The position numbers and the translations under genes are program-made. Shown one piece after another: positions 1-10,743 of a DNA stretch of 64,000 bases. Origin of the DNA: Areca catechu (taxonomy: Eukaryota; Streptophyta; Magnoliopsida; Arecales; Arecaceae). The stretch covers positions 63,876,088 through 63,940,087 of the forward strand of contig CM038040.1 in NCBI GenBank assembly GCA_021397845.1. Reading direction: 5' to 3'. The notes below the pieces were generated by a model, which saw only the letters and a program-made list of their open reading frames with translations, did not search any database and was not told the DNA's origin. Position 1 is the first letter of the stretch. The number at the start of each line of letters is the position of its first letter.

Positions 1-1531
1 GCATGTAAGCTGCTTTTCAAAGGCTCATGACCAACACTTGACCAATCGGGCGATGGAATTTCAGCAACAAAACTTCATCAGGAGCCGCTCTATCAGGCCA
101 GTTCACCAACAAAAGATGGAACTTTAACAACATAGTTCCACCTTGAATAGCCATTCCAAGCAACTTTATCGGCAAGGTGACTGTTCTAGGTAGAACTATC
201 TCCAAGAATGTCTTTGACGCCCATGCCATCTATCTTTAAGAACACCTTCAGCCTTCCGCCCTCCTTGTGCCATCTATCTTGTCCACGGACTGCACCTCTT
301 CCTTGAGCACTCCAGCCATCGGCAGCATTCTCTCCTCTTTTATTGGAAATCGTCGAAGCTATTCTCAAGTTCAAAGGTCCTCTACTTTGAAATGGGAAAG
401 GGGGCCGATAAGATACCGAGTGGAGGCCTCCTATTTATAACTAGAGTCCACCTCTCGGCTATTGACATGCAGCACCATCGCATTGGGTCGACCAAGCAGA
501 CTCTTGGAATCTTGAGATAGGTGCTTGGGATCCCGATCCCATTAATTTCCACCTTCGAGTCCGGTGCTGGTGGTCGAAAGCCAAAGCATGTCTGCCATGT
601 AGTGTGTTCAAAATGGCCGAGCAAGGCAGCCTCCTCATAATTGTGGCTCATGTACTCTCGACTTCGGGTCGGTGCTGGTGGTTGACGATCAACCCCACTT
701 CCACCACATGGCACGTCCCAATTAGCTGAGATCAATGGTCATTGGGGCAACAATCAAGGCATTAAACATACCGCACTCCCTAGAATGGCTTGTCTCCCGA
801 CTCACCATCCAGCCAAGAGGAAATGGTCATAATCCCAAGATGATACAGAGTGTAATCAATTCTACTTTGCTACTCCTTGAAGAGAGACCAACCCTCAATC
901 ACTGAAAGCCTATACCACGTGATCTGTCGTCACTCAGCAACACCTTCGACCGATGGAGGACTTGGAAATTTTTTGTTTATAAGGGCTACATCGGATGGTG
1001 CTTAATCAACATGCTCTCACCTCCAGAGTTACTTAAACTGACTTCGATGCTGACAGAGATATCACCAAGAAGAATTTTCCTAGTCCTTGAGTCGGGAGAT
1101 TTGCTCCCAAGCTCGGGGTCCAGGCTACAGCTTCTTTAGTAGATTAATGGTTTCAACTCCAACATCCACTAAGTTTCCGACTATGGTGCTTAAACTAGTC
1201 GACTAGATACTTGAAAAAATTTCAAGAGAAAGGCATCCAAACAATGAACCACCATTGAAGAAAACAAGTTTTTCATTACAAGCAACAAAAGTTTCTACAA
1301 GTTTTGGCCAAGGATCGACAAGGCCTTACAAAATTGGACCCTAAGTCTGAAAATGGAAAGAGTCAAAAGCATATAAACAAGTAAACAAAAACAAGTAAAG
1401 GGTTTTCTAAACCTAAGCTTTTGGGACTGTAACTGGTTCTTCAGGGGCCTTGGTTGTAGCCACTGCTTCTTGACAAGCTTATGTTGGGGTAGTCACTTCC
1501 TAAGGAGTCTTGGTTGGAGGCTTAGCTGCAG
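1..1531. other. E1 spacer, nothing recognised
   Basis: This stretch would lie between the missing pol of E1 and its accessory gene. I see short open frames only, none with a recognisable domain, and no clear tandem array. The part near 1200-1300, read on the minus strand, is the downstream flank of the accessory gene and contains an AATGAA-like signal, which could serve polyadenylation. Confidence 0.4.
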
Positions 1532-3759
1532 TTATACCTGTACTTCGACAACATCCCTATCGGTGCCATCTCCCTTGGTGACCGGCTCCTTGGCAATCTT
1601 CCTTTCCTTGGCCAACTTTTTCTCCTTTTCTTCTTCTTCCTTCGATGTGCCCAACACCGTGATGAGGTGCAAGTTCAGATCTGGGTAGGTGTTAGCGAGC
1701 TTTTTTTTTGCAGTCCCCAAACTCGATGACATATATACCCACTGCAATTGCAGTAGCATCGACCTTGAAGTCATCAGAGTCCTTGTATTCTTTGACCGCC
1801 CTTGCAGCTGCAGACTTGGCTTTCTCCTTAGTAGCTCTAGCACGTTTGTTGATAGCCTTGGCTTGCTCTCCGGCACCCTTCACTCACCCCTCAATTGTCC
1901 CAGCCTAGTCTTCATTTGCCTGGGCCCTGTTCTTGGCCAAGCAATGGAGGACCTCATAGTGGTCTAGCTTAGCCACCACATCAATCGATCGAGCATGCTC
2001 CTTGATGAGCACTTCCTCCTTCTCCTTCATTTGGGATCGGAGGGCAGCCAACTCCTCCCATAGCTTAGCCTTGGTCTCTGCATGTTGGTGGTCAGCATCC
2101 GCCACTCAATCCTCTTCCACCTTCACATCGGCCTCCCAGGTCCTAGCAAGGTTGGCATACTTTATGATCGTTGACTGCATTGACATCAAGTCACGGAGGA
2201 GCTATGCAAAACTGACAAATGGAGTTAGTTACTTACCATAACCATGGCCGACAAATGCATGAGGTTTCTACGAGCAACTTACCATAATCATGGTCAGGAG
2301 GCTCCATTTATGGTCTTGGCCAAGGATCGTGACTTCAATCTTTCCACATCTCATAGGAGCATCATAAGCTTTGTCAGCTCACGAGCCATTGAAGAGTAGT
2401 CTAGCATCGAGTCCTCTTCAATGTTGATTTGGTGGACCCATCCATCATTGGCTCTAGCTTGGATAACGATGGTACGATGCCCGATGCCTTCTATGAAGAC
2501 TCGGCCCCTCTAGGAATTGAGGATGCCTTGACCCCTCTCGAGGCTGAGGGACTTCTCGCACCCCTTAGCATCGAGGAAGCCAAGGGGACAGTGCCCACCC
2601 CTAACAAGGTTGGTGCCTTCCCCGGTGCATACATTGGTGCTGTGGGACCTAATATTGTAGGAGATGCAGCTCAGGTCACAAGAGTGGCGACCGTGGAAGC
2701 CGCCACAACCTCCACATCATCGTCGCTTTAAGTAAAGGCTCTCGGAGGAGCGAAAGTGACCCGGGGAGTTAGTGCTCTAGCAACAGCCGAGGGGGCCTCG
2801 ATAGATGGCCCCATGACCTTCAATCTTGTGGTGATGGCCTCTTTTTTTATGGCCACCATCAGGGGCCAGCCTTTTCTGCAAGTGCTCTTAGACCCGGTCC
2901 ACTGAAACCATTCTCATGTATTAGAAACTCTTTCAAGGGGGGACTTCCATATCAGAAAGTTTCCTGAAGTCCTCTCTATCAGACTCGATTACTCAGTTAT
3001 CCTAATTAGGAGAGGTGTCTAGCTCTCCCCAAGTCAATCGAATCCCTTAAGGTCAGTCAAAAGAAATAAAGAAAAACCAAGACTTCTAGTGATAGATAGA
3101 ACTAGGAAGTTGTATGAGTTTCCTCCCCTTCCAAGGGTCGAAAAACCATCAGCCCTTTGATCCAAGGAGTTTGTTCAATTTGAAAAAAGCTATAAACAAT
3201 GACAATCAGGGCCAAATCTAGAGAAGATGATAGAGGATGGTAAAACTGGCAAGAACATGGAAGGAATTTGGATCGAGCTATGCAAGAACAACATTAAGCT
3301 GATGTAGAATGTCCTGAATCAAGGGATCTAGAGGGAAACAAAGGTCGGCACGAAGGTCCTCATCGTACATGGCTAGATTGTTGGCCAGATTGGAAGTTAC
3401 TTGATCCTTCAGTTTCATGCATAAAGGTGGAAGTCCTCTGAGATATGGTATATCTTTCGGATCCCAACGATGTCATCTTTGGTCACAGTGGCGACCTCAA
3501 ACATTGACCCCACCAAGGGTCTAGTCGAGCTGCAGGAGGTCCCCGCCCGACTCTTCTTCTTGGGTGTAGGGACTTCCTTTTCCTCTACGGAGCCCTCTTC
3601 TTCCTTTGCAGCCTCCTCTTCCTTCGTTGGACCTTCCTCAACCAAGCTCACCTCCTTAGATGGGCTCTCGTGAGTCCAATCCCTCGGGAAAGAAGAGTCC
3701 AAAGACCCCTATACTCTAGAAGGGTTACTGACCGAATGGCTCTCACCACTCGATGACAT
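1532..3759 (-). pseudogene. Accessory antisense gene of E1 (PF04195-like plus coiled coil)
   Basis: Start chosen at the ATG at 3759-3757, which opens with M-S-S-S; an in-frame stop follows after about 16 codons. An acidic stretch rich in Glu and Lys comes next (about 3640-3560), then a domain resembling PF04195 around 3440-3130, recognised by A-M-Y-D-E-D-L-R-A-D-L-x-F-P-L. A linker rich in Ala, Pro and Ser follows (about 2730-2430). An intron fits 2282-2212 on the minus strand (GTAAGT to CAG, 71 nt). The coiled coil runs about 2200-1700 and ends with the family signature, here YPDLNL near 1620. Several stops and frame changes break it. A TATA box lies about 300 nt upstream. Function is unknown; the family is known only from retroelements. 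Confidence 0.7.
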
Positions 3760-4054
3760 CTTTCAATGGTGCAGATCGGACCGAGAGAAACAAAAAAGGT
3801 AGAGGAAGGACCAAGAATGATAGCTCCACCCATGGAGTGGGTGAAGGCAGAAAGAATGACTCAAAAAATAGAAGAAAGGGGATACCTACACCTATGAAAC
3901 CCCTAGAAGCCTATGAAACCAAGTAGAAGACACGGGAAGAGAGCAAAGTCTAACCTAGGGGAAACCCCTGTGAAGCTCAAGCATGGACTTCCCCTTCTTC
4001 TCCACTCCTCCCTTCTCCACCAATAAAAGTTCCTGTGATTGTGGTAAGGGACCT

Positions 4055-4063
4055 CTATGTATA
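4055..4063 (-). promoter_or_regulatory. TATA box of the E1 accessory gene
   Basis: The minus strand reads TATACATAG here, about 300 nt before the accessory ATG and outside the LTR. Other accessory copies (10244, 21168, 32281, 53365) have a TATA box in the same relative place, which raises the weight of this weaker match. Confidence 0.45.
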
Positions 4064-4506
4064 CAGCCTTCGACCAGCTACAATCGAAGCCTCAGTACTC
4101 CCGAGGCCGCTAGATTATGCCGTGTGGCACACGGTCCCTCAGGTGCAGCCACACTACTTTGAAATCCTAACTGACTAATCACCTCCTTGCACTAGTTTTC
4201 ATCCGGAACATTTAAAGGCCATGGCTAGTAGACCACGTGTCAGTTGTCACAATGCGATTAGTCGGGACAGTTATGCCGATCATCGAAGGTTACAGCACAC
4301 CTCTTCGGATGCCCCGCCAATGATTCGCTCAAACTGCCATACACCATGCCCGAGCAACAAGATGGCAATCGATGGTTCCCAACGCACAAATTAATGCCAA
4401 GAGAACAAAGCGATAAATTCGATTCTCGGAGCTGATAAAGCAGTTACTCCCTTCCCCCAGAAGCGACGAACTCTGATGGATCAACTAGGTATCGCTTTGG
4501 ACTCTG

Positions 4507-4521
4507 GAGTGAGGGGGCATC
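4507..4521 (+). other. Polypurine tract of E1
   Basis: GAGTGAGGGGGCATC lies directly before the LTR. It matches the tracts of E2 and E6 in place and style (GTAGGGGGGCAAC on their coding strand) and sets E1 on the + strand. Confidence 0.7.
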
Positions 4522-5346
4522 TATTATAGCAATTATTCTCTTGACCCTGAGATGCCCACCTAACCATTAATTAGGATGAAGACAGTCACTATCGACTGCC
4601 TTAGTATCTGCACTGAGAGATTACATAGTCGGTCCTGACTATCGGCCTGGCCATCTCTCGATTGGGTCTTGACTAACAACTTGGCCCTCACTCGACCTGG
4701 CCATCTCTAGGTCGGGTCTTCTCTCGGCCTGGCCATCTCTTGGTTGAGTCCTGACTATCGGCCCGGCCATCTCTCAGTCGAGTCCTAGTTCTCGGTCAGG
4801 CTATCCCTCGGGCAGGCCCCTTCAGCATTTGAGCTTGGTAACAACCAGCACCGACTATCCCTAATGTCCTTGCAACAGTTGTGGCCAGCAGGATCGTGGC
4901 AAGCAAATTCATGGGGGCAGCTTCTTCATAGAATTAGTGATTCCTAATAAAAAAGATACCAATGAAAGAGATCCCAGGAGACAAGATCCTAAGAATTTGT
5001 CAGAACCCATCATTCTTGTCAGAGCCACCTTCTTGGCAGCCTTTTGTTACTCCGTATAATGCTATAAATAGGTAAGAGAGACATCCAACGTAGAACACTT
5101 ATTGCACACTCCTCTACCTTTACACTTGCTCAGTCATTAGGGCTCTTAGCTTCGGCTGTTGTTGCCCTCTTCATCCTCCCTTACTGACTTAAGCATTGGA
5201 GTGTTCCCACTGGTAACCCCAACCCCAGGACCTTCTTGCGAGTCTCCTTTTGTAAACTACCAGGAGCAACATTCCTTCCCGCCAGAGAAGATCGGAGGAC
5301 TCTCCAGTACCGCCTCAACATGCTAGAGGGTGCTATGGCAGCAACA
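4522..5346 (+). repeat. 3' LTR of E1
   Basis: It starts TATTATAGC, which fits a decayed TGTTGTAGC, and ends GCAACA. A TATA box (TATAAATAG, 5063-5071) marks U3/R. The downstream part carries CTGACTTAAGCATTGGAGTG (near 5184), a block shared with the LTRs of E2, E3 and E6. No target duplication can be tested because the left LTR is outside the window. Bases 4620-4810 contain several loose repeats of a motif with 'tcggcctggccatctct'. Confidence 0.75.
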
Positions 5347-6030
5347 ATAGGTATATATAATCAACATATATTTTAGATAAGGCTTGAATTATAATATGCC
5401 TTATTGCTGTAATGGTAGCACTTTATACCACGAATAAATAATTCTAGGGTAAGCAAGCATCAATTTCCTTGAGACTTTTTTGGGCTTGCGTTAAAGTTAA
5501 TGGGATAAGTTTTATCAAAACAGAAAGGGAAAAGGTTAATGGGTTTGGTTCATTATGCTAGGAAAAGGGCCTGGGAAAGATTAAACTTCATGTAGAGAAA
5601 CTTTCCTATACTTGCCTGCTCCTGGTTTTAAATTGCACAAGTCTTGTCCACTGGAGTGAAACAAGAAGAATGCCATAAGGTTCTTAAAATTAACAAAAAG
5701 AAAACTAATATATAGGTAGGATAATGAACCTGGCATGGCTTCCTTTAAAAAATTAAGCTAGAACAATCTTCACATATCTTTGAAAACAATTTCTTCTTGC
5801 CAACACCCATGTATCCCATGTTAAATTGATAAGATCAGATACTTGATCTTAGACAAAAGGCTGAGAAAGGTATGTCAAGAGTATTGTTATTTATGTTGAG
5901 TTCACACGGCATGTAATAATAAGACAAGCAAGCTTCATGTGATCCAGGAGAATTATTAGACATGGTATGACCCATTTCTAGTACCATGGGAAGGATGGGA
6001 TAATTTGCTCGTATGACATCCTATTAGGGT
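5347..6030. other. Inter-element stretch, possibly host DNA
   Basis: This AT-rich stretch lies between the E1 LTR and E2. No open frame of note is seen. The only recognised content is a U2 snRNA-like sequence on the minus strand (own entry). Confidence 0.4.
5812..5873 (-). pseudogene. U2 snRNA pseudogene
   Basis: Read on the minus strand from 5873, the sequence begins ATACCTTTCTCAGCC and continues TTTTGTCTAAGATCAAG, which is the 5' end of plant U2 snRNA with two changes, and then TATCTGATCTTATCAATTT. Five bases are missing compared with U2 (AAGTGTAGTATCTG becomes AAGTATCTG), removing the GUAGUA element that pairs with the intron branch site. It therefore cannot be a working U2. Weak similarity may go on to about 5720. 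A TATA-like CATAAATAA lies about 25-30 nt upstream. No clear upstream sequence element (consensus RTCCCACATCG) is seen. Confidence 0.75.
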
Positions 6031-6847
6031 TGTTGGCGTGGAGTCCCTGTTTCGGCCGGTCGGAGCTGCTGCACCATAGAACCGCTCCTCGGTTCACCTG
6101 CAAAACAGGTCCCTTACCGGAGTTGCTCCAGCGGGGGACACTCCGATGCCTAAGTCAGAGGCGGGCCCCAGCCACAGAATGGGAAAGATTCTAGAGAAGC
6201 AGAGGGAAAGGCTTTGTAAATTTTTTTTTGTGCGTGTGTGTGTCGAGCATTTCTTCTTACCGCTATTTATAAGGGGCCGTCCGGCCTGCGGATCCGTTCT
6301 TCTTACAGTGATTACGGGAAGTTAATTTCTCCCCATGATTGGCAATCATGGGTTGTCATTGAGCGGTTCAGGCTATACCAGAGGCATGGCAGCTGGAGTT
6401 GCGTGCCATGATCGTGGCATGGAAATAGTTGATAGTAACCGTTGGCTACTGTTGCCTATCTGGGACAGATCATAGATCCATCTTCAGATTTCCCCCGCTT
6501 AGGGAGATTCTCATAATTAAATCGGGAATCTCCTCCTCTTCGGATCTTCTCGGTCGGAGATCCTGTCTTCAGCATGAGTCGAGGACTTGGTGTTTACCAA
6601 GGGCAGGAGATCGTGTCTTCGATAGGAAACGAAGAGTATGTCCTTGGAAGTCGACGAGAAACCTGGTCTTCGATTAGTGCCGAAGACATAATCTGAAGGT
6701 CTTGCCTTCGGATATCGTAGGCCGGCGGAGAGCCTTGAGTTGCCCGTAGTTGGCCTAAACTTCCTAGGCCCGAAGTTGTTTAGGAGGAAAGGTCTTCGAT
6801 CAGCCAAACCGGTGTTTGGCTCATACTTGGACCGGGATATCCCAACA
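6031..6847 (-). repeat. 3' LTR of E2
   Basis: Ends are TGTTGGCG...ATCCCAACA. The partner copy is 18452-19269. A TATA box on the coding strand (TATAAATA, 6271-6264) fits transcription to the left. A (GT)n run near 6230-6242 lies close to a T-rich tract. The block GACTTAGGCATCGGAGTGTC, on the minus strand near 6165-6146, is shared with other Tat LTRs here. Confidence 0.92.
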
Positions 6848-6866
6848 GTTGCCCCCCTACTCTTAG
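6848..6866 (-). other. Polypurine tract of E2
   Basis: The minus strand reads AAGAGTAGGGGGGCAAC directly before the 3' LTR, a G-rich polypurine tract that would prime plus-strand DNA synthesis. Similar tracts lie next to the LTRs of E3, E4 and E6. Confidence 0.75.
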
Positions 6867-7394
6867 TTTTTGAAGCGAAGATTTGCCTTGAGAAGTGAGA
6901 GTACCAATGCTTTGTCATTTTCCTCCGAGGGGATAGTGTAGTGGATGATCATGATATCTCTGATTAGACTGCCCATCATGAATACTGGTTGATTTGGGAA
7001 TCAGGCGGTGGATAGTTGTCACTTCCTGATTGGGGGAGAAGAAAAGTGCGGGTGGCCCTGGGATTGTCTCTTCTTTTTTCGTTGCATGATGGTTCAACCA
7101 ATCTTTCAGTTGGGATTTGGGCAGTTGTGGTGGCTTCTCCCTGCCCATTGGATGATGGATGTGCTTCATCCTGGCCACTGCTTCAAGATGGGTTACCTCC
7201 TTGGGTTACCCTTTGTTAAATTAACCTGGTGGGACTTTAGAGGCTCCTGGTCTCCTTTTGGGAAAGAGAAAAGGTCCGACTGAGGAAGCTTCTTCAACCA
7301 TGCCTCATTCTTCGCTCAACCTTTCCTGTTCTTGACTACCAGTCTATTCTGCAGGTAGAATCTTCCTTCTACCTTTTTGTTTCATTCTTTTATC

Positions 7395-9528
7395 ATGGAA
7401 GGAGCTGTAGAAAGTCAACGGGGACAAGTTGGGCCCTCGGGGGCCGGTGACGTAGTAGGTCCGGAGTCGATCCCTAGTTCAGTTTCACAGGGAAAGATGA
7501 TCCTTCTTCGGGAACACTATCGCATTCCTGAGGGGTTTCCTTTCGTCCTCTCCACATCTGAGGAACGGACAAACAAACCTCCTCCCGAGTGCTTAGCCAT
7601 GTACGAAGACTATCTGAAGGCTGGCCTTCGATTTTCCTTGCATCCTTTTTTCATCAAAATCTTTTGTCTGTACCAAGTGGTGCTGGTGTAATTGATCCCG
7701 AATAGCATCCGGAACATCTACGGGTTTCTGGTTCTATGCCGCATTGCTAACATAGAACCTAGGACCAACTTATTCACAGCCCTTTTTGTACTCAAGAGAG
7801 ATTTCCATAGCAGCGGATGGTGGGTGATCGGCCCTTGACCGGGTCGCAAGATCATCAAGGACATGCCCGGCACCATCCACGGGTGGAAACATGTTTTTGT
7901 GTTTGTATTGTCCATTGATCCATGGGGCTTCGACATTGTTTAGAAGAAGCCTCGTCTAACTGCCAACGATGGGAGAAAGGTCTTGGCGGCTGACCAGTTG
8001 GATTACAATCTTTTGATTAATTCAGAAGTCGTCCCTATCCGTGAGTTGTTGAAGGAGAGAAATCTCTATCTTGCGGGGATTAGTAAGTTCTCCGTATTAG
8101 GTATAGTGACGGAAATTTCTGCCCATTTTCTCCTATTTTTGTTGTAGCTCAATCGACTTAAAGAAATTTCTCTGCTTGTAGGTGGCGGAATGAAGCCTAG
8201 CCTGAGCTGGCTCCGTTAGACTTCTAAGAAGAGGGTAGCTCAAGCCCCTCTCACAAGGTCAGCAGTTCGAAAGAAGGTCCGAAGAGACGGTCCTAAGGGG
8301 GCCCGAAGTACTTCATCTTCCCGAGGGACCTCAGGGGAAGATGTCGTACCCACGAAGGGGGCCCCGTCAAGACCTCATTTGGTTGAAATTCCTCCGGCGG
8401 TTACCTCCCCGGTCCGTGCAAGGGGGAGTCCACCTCAGGCGATGGATGTGCCACCACTTCGTCCCCCTACAGCTGATAGGGGCAAAGCATCGCAAGTCGA
8501 GGGAGAGTTCGCTCGTGGGGCTTCCCCGGCTGGAAGCCATTCGGCAAACTCTTCGGAGCTTTCTCCTATGGGGGGACTGCTGGTCCCCGTCGTAGCCAGG
8601 CAGGCACTGAAGAATACATTGCTGCTTCATGATTTGGCAGTTCTCCAAAGTCGGAACCTTCCCAGGGTGTCTGATTCTGCTTTTTTTGCCTTGCAACAGG
8701 TATGGTCCTTGCTGTCTCCTTTACTCTAAGAATTATTCAATCCATAACTCCATATTTTCGATGCAGTTGGTCTATGACCTTACCTTTATGGAGGAGGGCC
8801 TGGAAAATGTTGACAGCCTCATTCATGGCCTCAAGGAGGAACTTTACACGACCAAAGCTACAAAAGAGGTGGCCGAAGAGTTGAGGCAGTCCATAGAAAA
8901 CCGTCTCGCTCGAGTGGATGCTGAAGTTCATGAGCTGAAGAGTGAACTGAAAAGTGCCCAATTGACAATAGTGGAGCAAGGGGCAGGGTGGAAGAAGAGC
9001 AAAAAGCAAGTCAGCTCCTTGGAGCAAACTGCCAAGGAGAACCAAGAAAGAATAGAAAGTTTGACCAAGGTGGTGGAGGAAGCTGCCAGGAGGGCTGAAG
9101 AGGCAGTTCTGGAGTCTGAAGCGGCCAAGAGAGAGTCTGCGGCCTTGAGAAAGCTGGTGGATGGCGTTGTAGCAGACTTCAGGAAGTCTTCACAGTTCCA
9201 AGAGGAGATGAATGAAACATTCCTGTGCGGCTACCAGCATGGCTTCAACGATGAGCTTTCCAAGGTAAAGGAGGCCTTCCCCCACCTTGATCTCTCTGGC
9301 ATCCCTTCCTTCAACATAGCCGAAGAAGAAGAAGAGGAGGAGGAGGAGGCCGAGGCCACGGAAGAGGCCGAAGAGGTGCTGTGTCTGGAAGAAGAGGCCT
9401 CTACCTCAATCGAAGATCTAGGGGTGACTTCAACCCTGATCCCAATTCAGGAGGGGACTCAGGTTGAGGAAGCCCAAACTGAAGGTTCTCCGGTCCCGGC
9501 CCAATTCGACGAGATCCTTTCTGCGTAG
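7395..9528 (+). pseudogene. Accessory antisense gene 1 of E2 (PF04195-like domain, two introns, coiled coil)
   Basis: The best-kept accessory copy. Exon 1 (7395-8082) opens at ATG 7395 and holds the PF04195-like domain (about 7480-7930), with landmarks LREHYRIPEGF, A-M-Y-E-D-Y-L-K-A-G-L-R-F, GFLVLCRI and GWWVIGP. Intron 1 fits 8083-8181 (GTAAGT to TAG), phase 1. Exon 2 (8182-8699) is basic, then Pro/Ser-rich. Intron 2 fits 8700-8766 (GTATGG to CAG), phase 0, and joins the frames exactly. Exon 3 (8767-9528) is a long coiled coil, then the family signature AFPHLDL, an acidic run of about 15 Glu-rich residues and a TAG stop. Four in-frame stops (7689, 7836, 7941, 8217) inactivate it. Its role is unknown; coiled coil and acidic tail suggest protein interaction. 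Confidence 0.8.
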
Positions 9529-10243
9529 GTTGACAAGTTGCTTCAATCCTGCGGTGTAGGGTCTCCTCCAGTTGATGTTGAATAATCTATGTTGCTTTAG
9601 GCTTTTTTTTTTTTATGTCATCAATGGTTTTTGCATGACAACTTCCCTGGATTTTAAAGTAGCATCTTCTTCTCCTGCATGTGCCATGTTGTGTTTTCGG
9701 ATGTAGCTTGAACAAAGTCAGTCTGTAATCCGAGCTTCACTGTTCCTTCTTCTGCTTGGTCAAACAGTTGTGGTCGAAGGCTGTTTGATTGGTAGTTGAC
9801 GAAGATGAACTTTGGAATAAGTTAGAACTCCGTTGCCGAAGACCGTCTATGGTTGATCAAGCTGATGTCACCTTCCTTTCATAACTAAATCTGTCCGTTG
9901 GGATAGACATGCTAGATAGGTGTCACCTCCTTGTTGACTGGTAATTAAGGAAGTCTGATTGTGATTCTCGTTGTCCACGCGATGTGTTGATATTCATACA
10001 GTCGTATTTTCTTGTGTCTTGCATGCTGCCAGATCTCCTTTTTCCAAAAAGGAGCCATTAATGTCGCTGTTGCATGATAGGAATTCCCCCGGATTCGAAG
10101 TGTCGGTAGTTGTTGTCCCGAGAATGAACCTCAAGCGATCTTCTAGTTCTCGAAGCGTCGCTTGGAGATGTCGCGCTCGTTGATGCGGCTAGGAAAAGAC
10201 GTGGAGCACGCTTCCCTGTGGCCAGTCATGGGTACAGAGCTCT
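9529..10243. other. Spacer between the two accessory genes of E2
   Basis: This holds the 3' flank of accessory gene 1 (a T-rich run near 9603-9613) and the upstream region of accessory gene 2. No domain, RNA gene or tandem array is seen. Confidence 0.4.
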
Positions 10244-10252
10244 TATAAATAG
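10244..10252 (+). promoter_or_regulatory. TATA box of E2 accessory gene 2
   Basis: TATAAATAG lies 81 bases before the ATG at 10325 and far from either LTR, so it points to a separate internal promoter on the strand opposite to gag-pol. Confidence 0.6.
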
Positions 10253-10743
10253 GACCTTGTCCTATGCTGTCAAGGGTTATCATCCTCTCAGACTTCTTCT
10301 TCCTTCCCAACGCTCCAGTCGAAAATGAGGTTCAGCACCTCTAAGCTTCGAAAGGCAATGAAAAAGAGGGCTATTGATATCAAAAGAAAGAGGAGTCGGG
10401 GCTCTTTGAACCGAGTGACGATGATGAGCCTATCGTGGATCGCTTGGAGAAGAGGGTCCGCATGTTGGAGGCTCAACTAAACGAGGCCAGGGCCCAGGTC
10501 ACGGCGGCAGTCACAGAGGCGGAGGGGGCCAAGAAGGAGGTGGCAAATGCCATCTCAGACTTCAAGGCGTCCGCTGCTTTCAAGGAGGAGGTCACCGAAG
10601 CAGCTCTGGACTCCTACCATCAGGGATTCCGGGAGTGCAGGGGGAAGGCCTTCAAGTTCTATGACTTGAAGGGCCTGGACAACATCAAGCCCTCTGTTTC
10701 CTTTCCCGGACACGAGGTTGATTTTGACTCCGAAGAGGGGTCG

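Larger units (their letters stand above)
1..5346 (+). mobile_element. E1: 3' part of a Tat-type Ty3/gypsy element
   Basis: Only the 3' end of this element is in the window. It holds a spacer, an accessory gene on the minus strand, a polypurine tract and a 3' LTR, so gag-pol should lie to the left on the + strand. The order (accessory gene opposite to pol, between pol and 3' LTR) is the same as in E2 and E6, where pol is present. Assignment to the Tat type is by this layout, the LTR style and the accessory gene; no pol is visible to confirm it. Confidence 0.75.

Noticed and set aside
382..735. 117-codon open frame on the minus strand in the E1 spacer
   Set aside because: It opens with a non-ATG codon, shows no known motif and lies in a retroelement spacer. 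Nothing supports coding.
1689..1967. Open frame on the + strand across the E1 coiled-coil region
   Set aside because: It is the mirror of the minus-strand coil, whose Lys/Glu/Ala codons read as Leu/Ser/Phe on the other strand.
5812..5873. A working U2 snRNA gene
   Set aside because: The branch-site pairing element is deleted, the 3' half is not clearly U2, and no upstream sequence element is seen.
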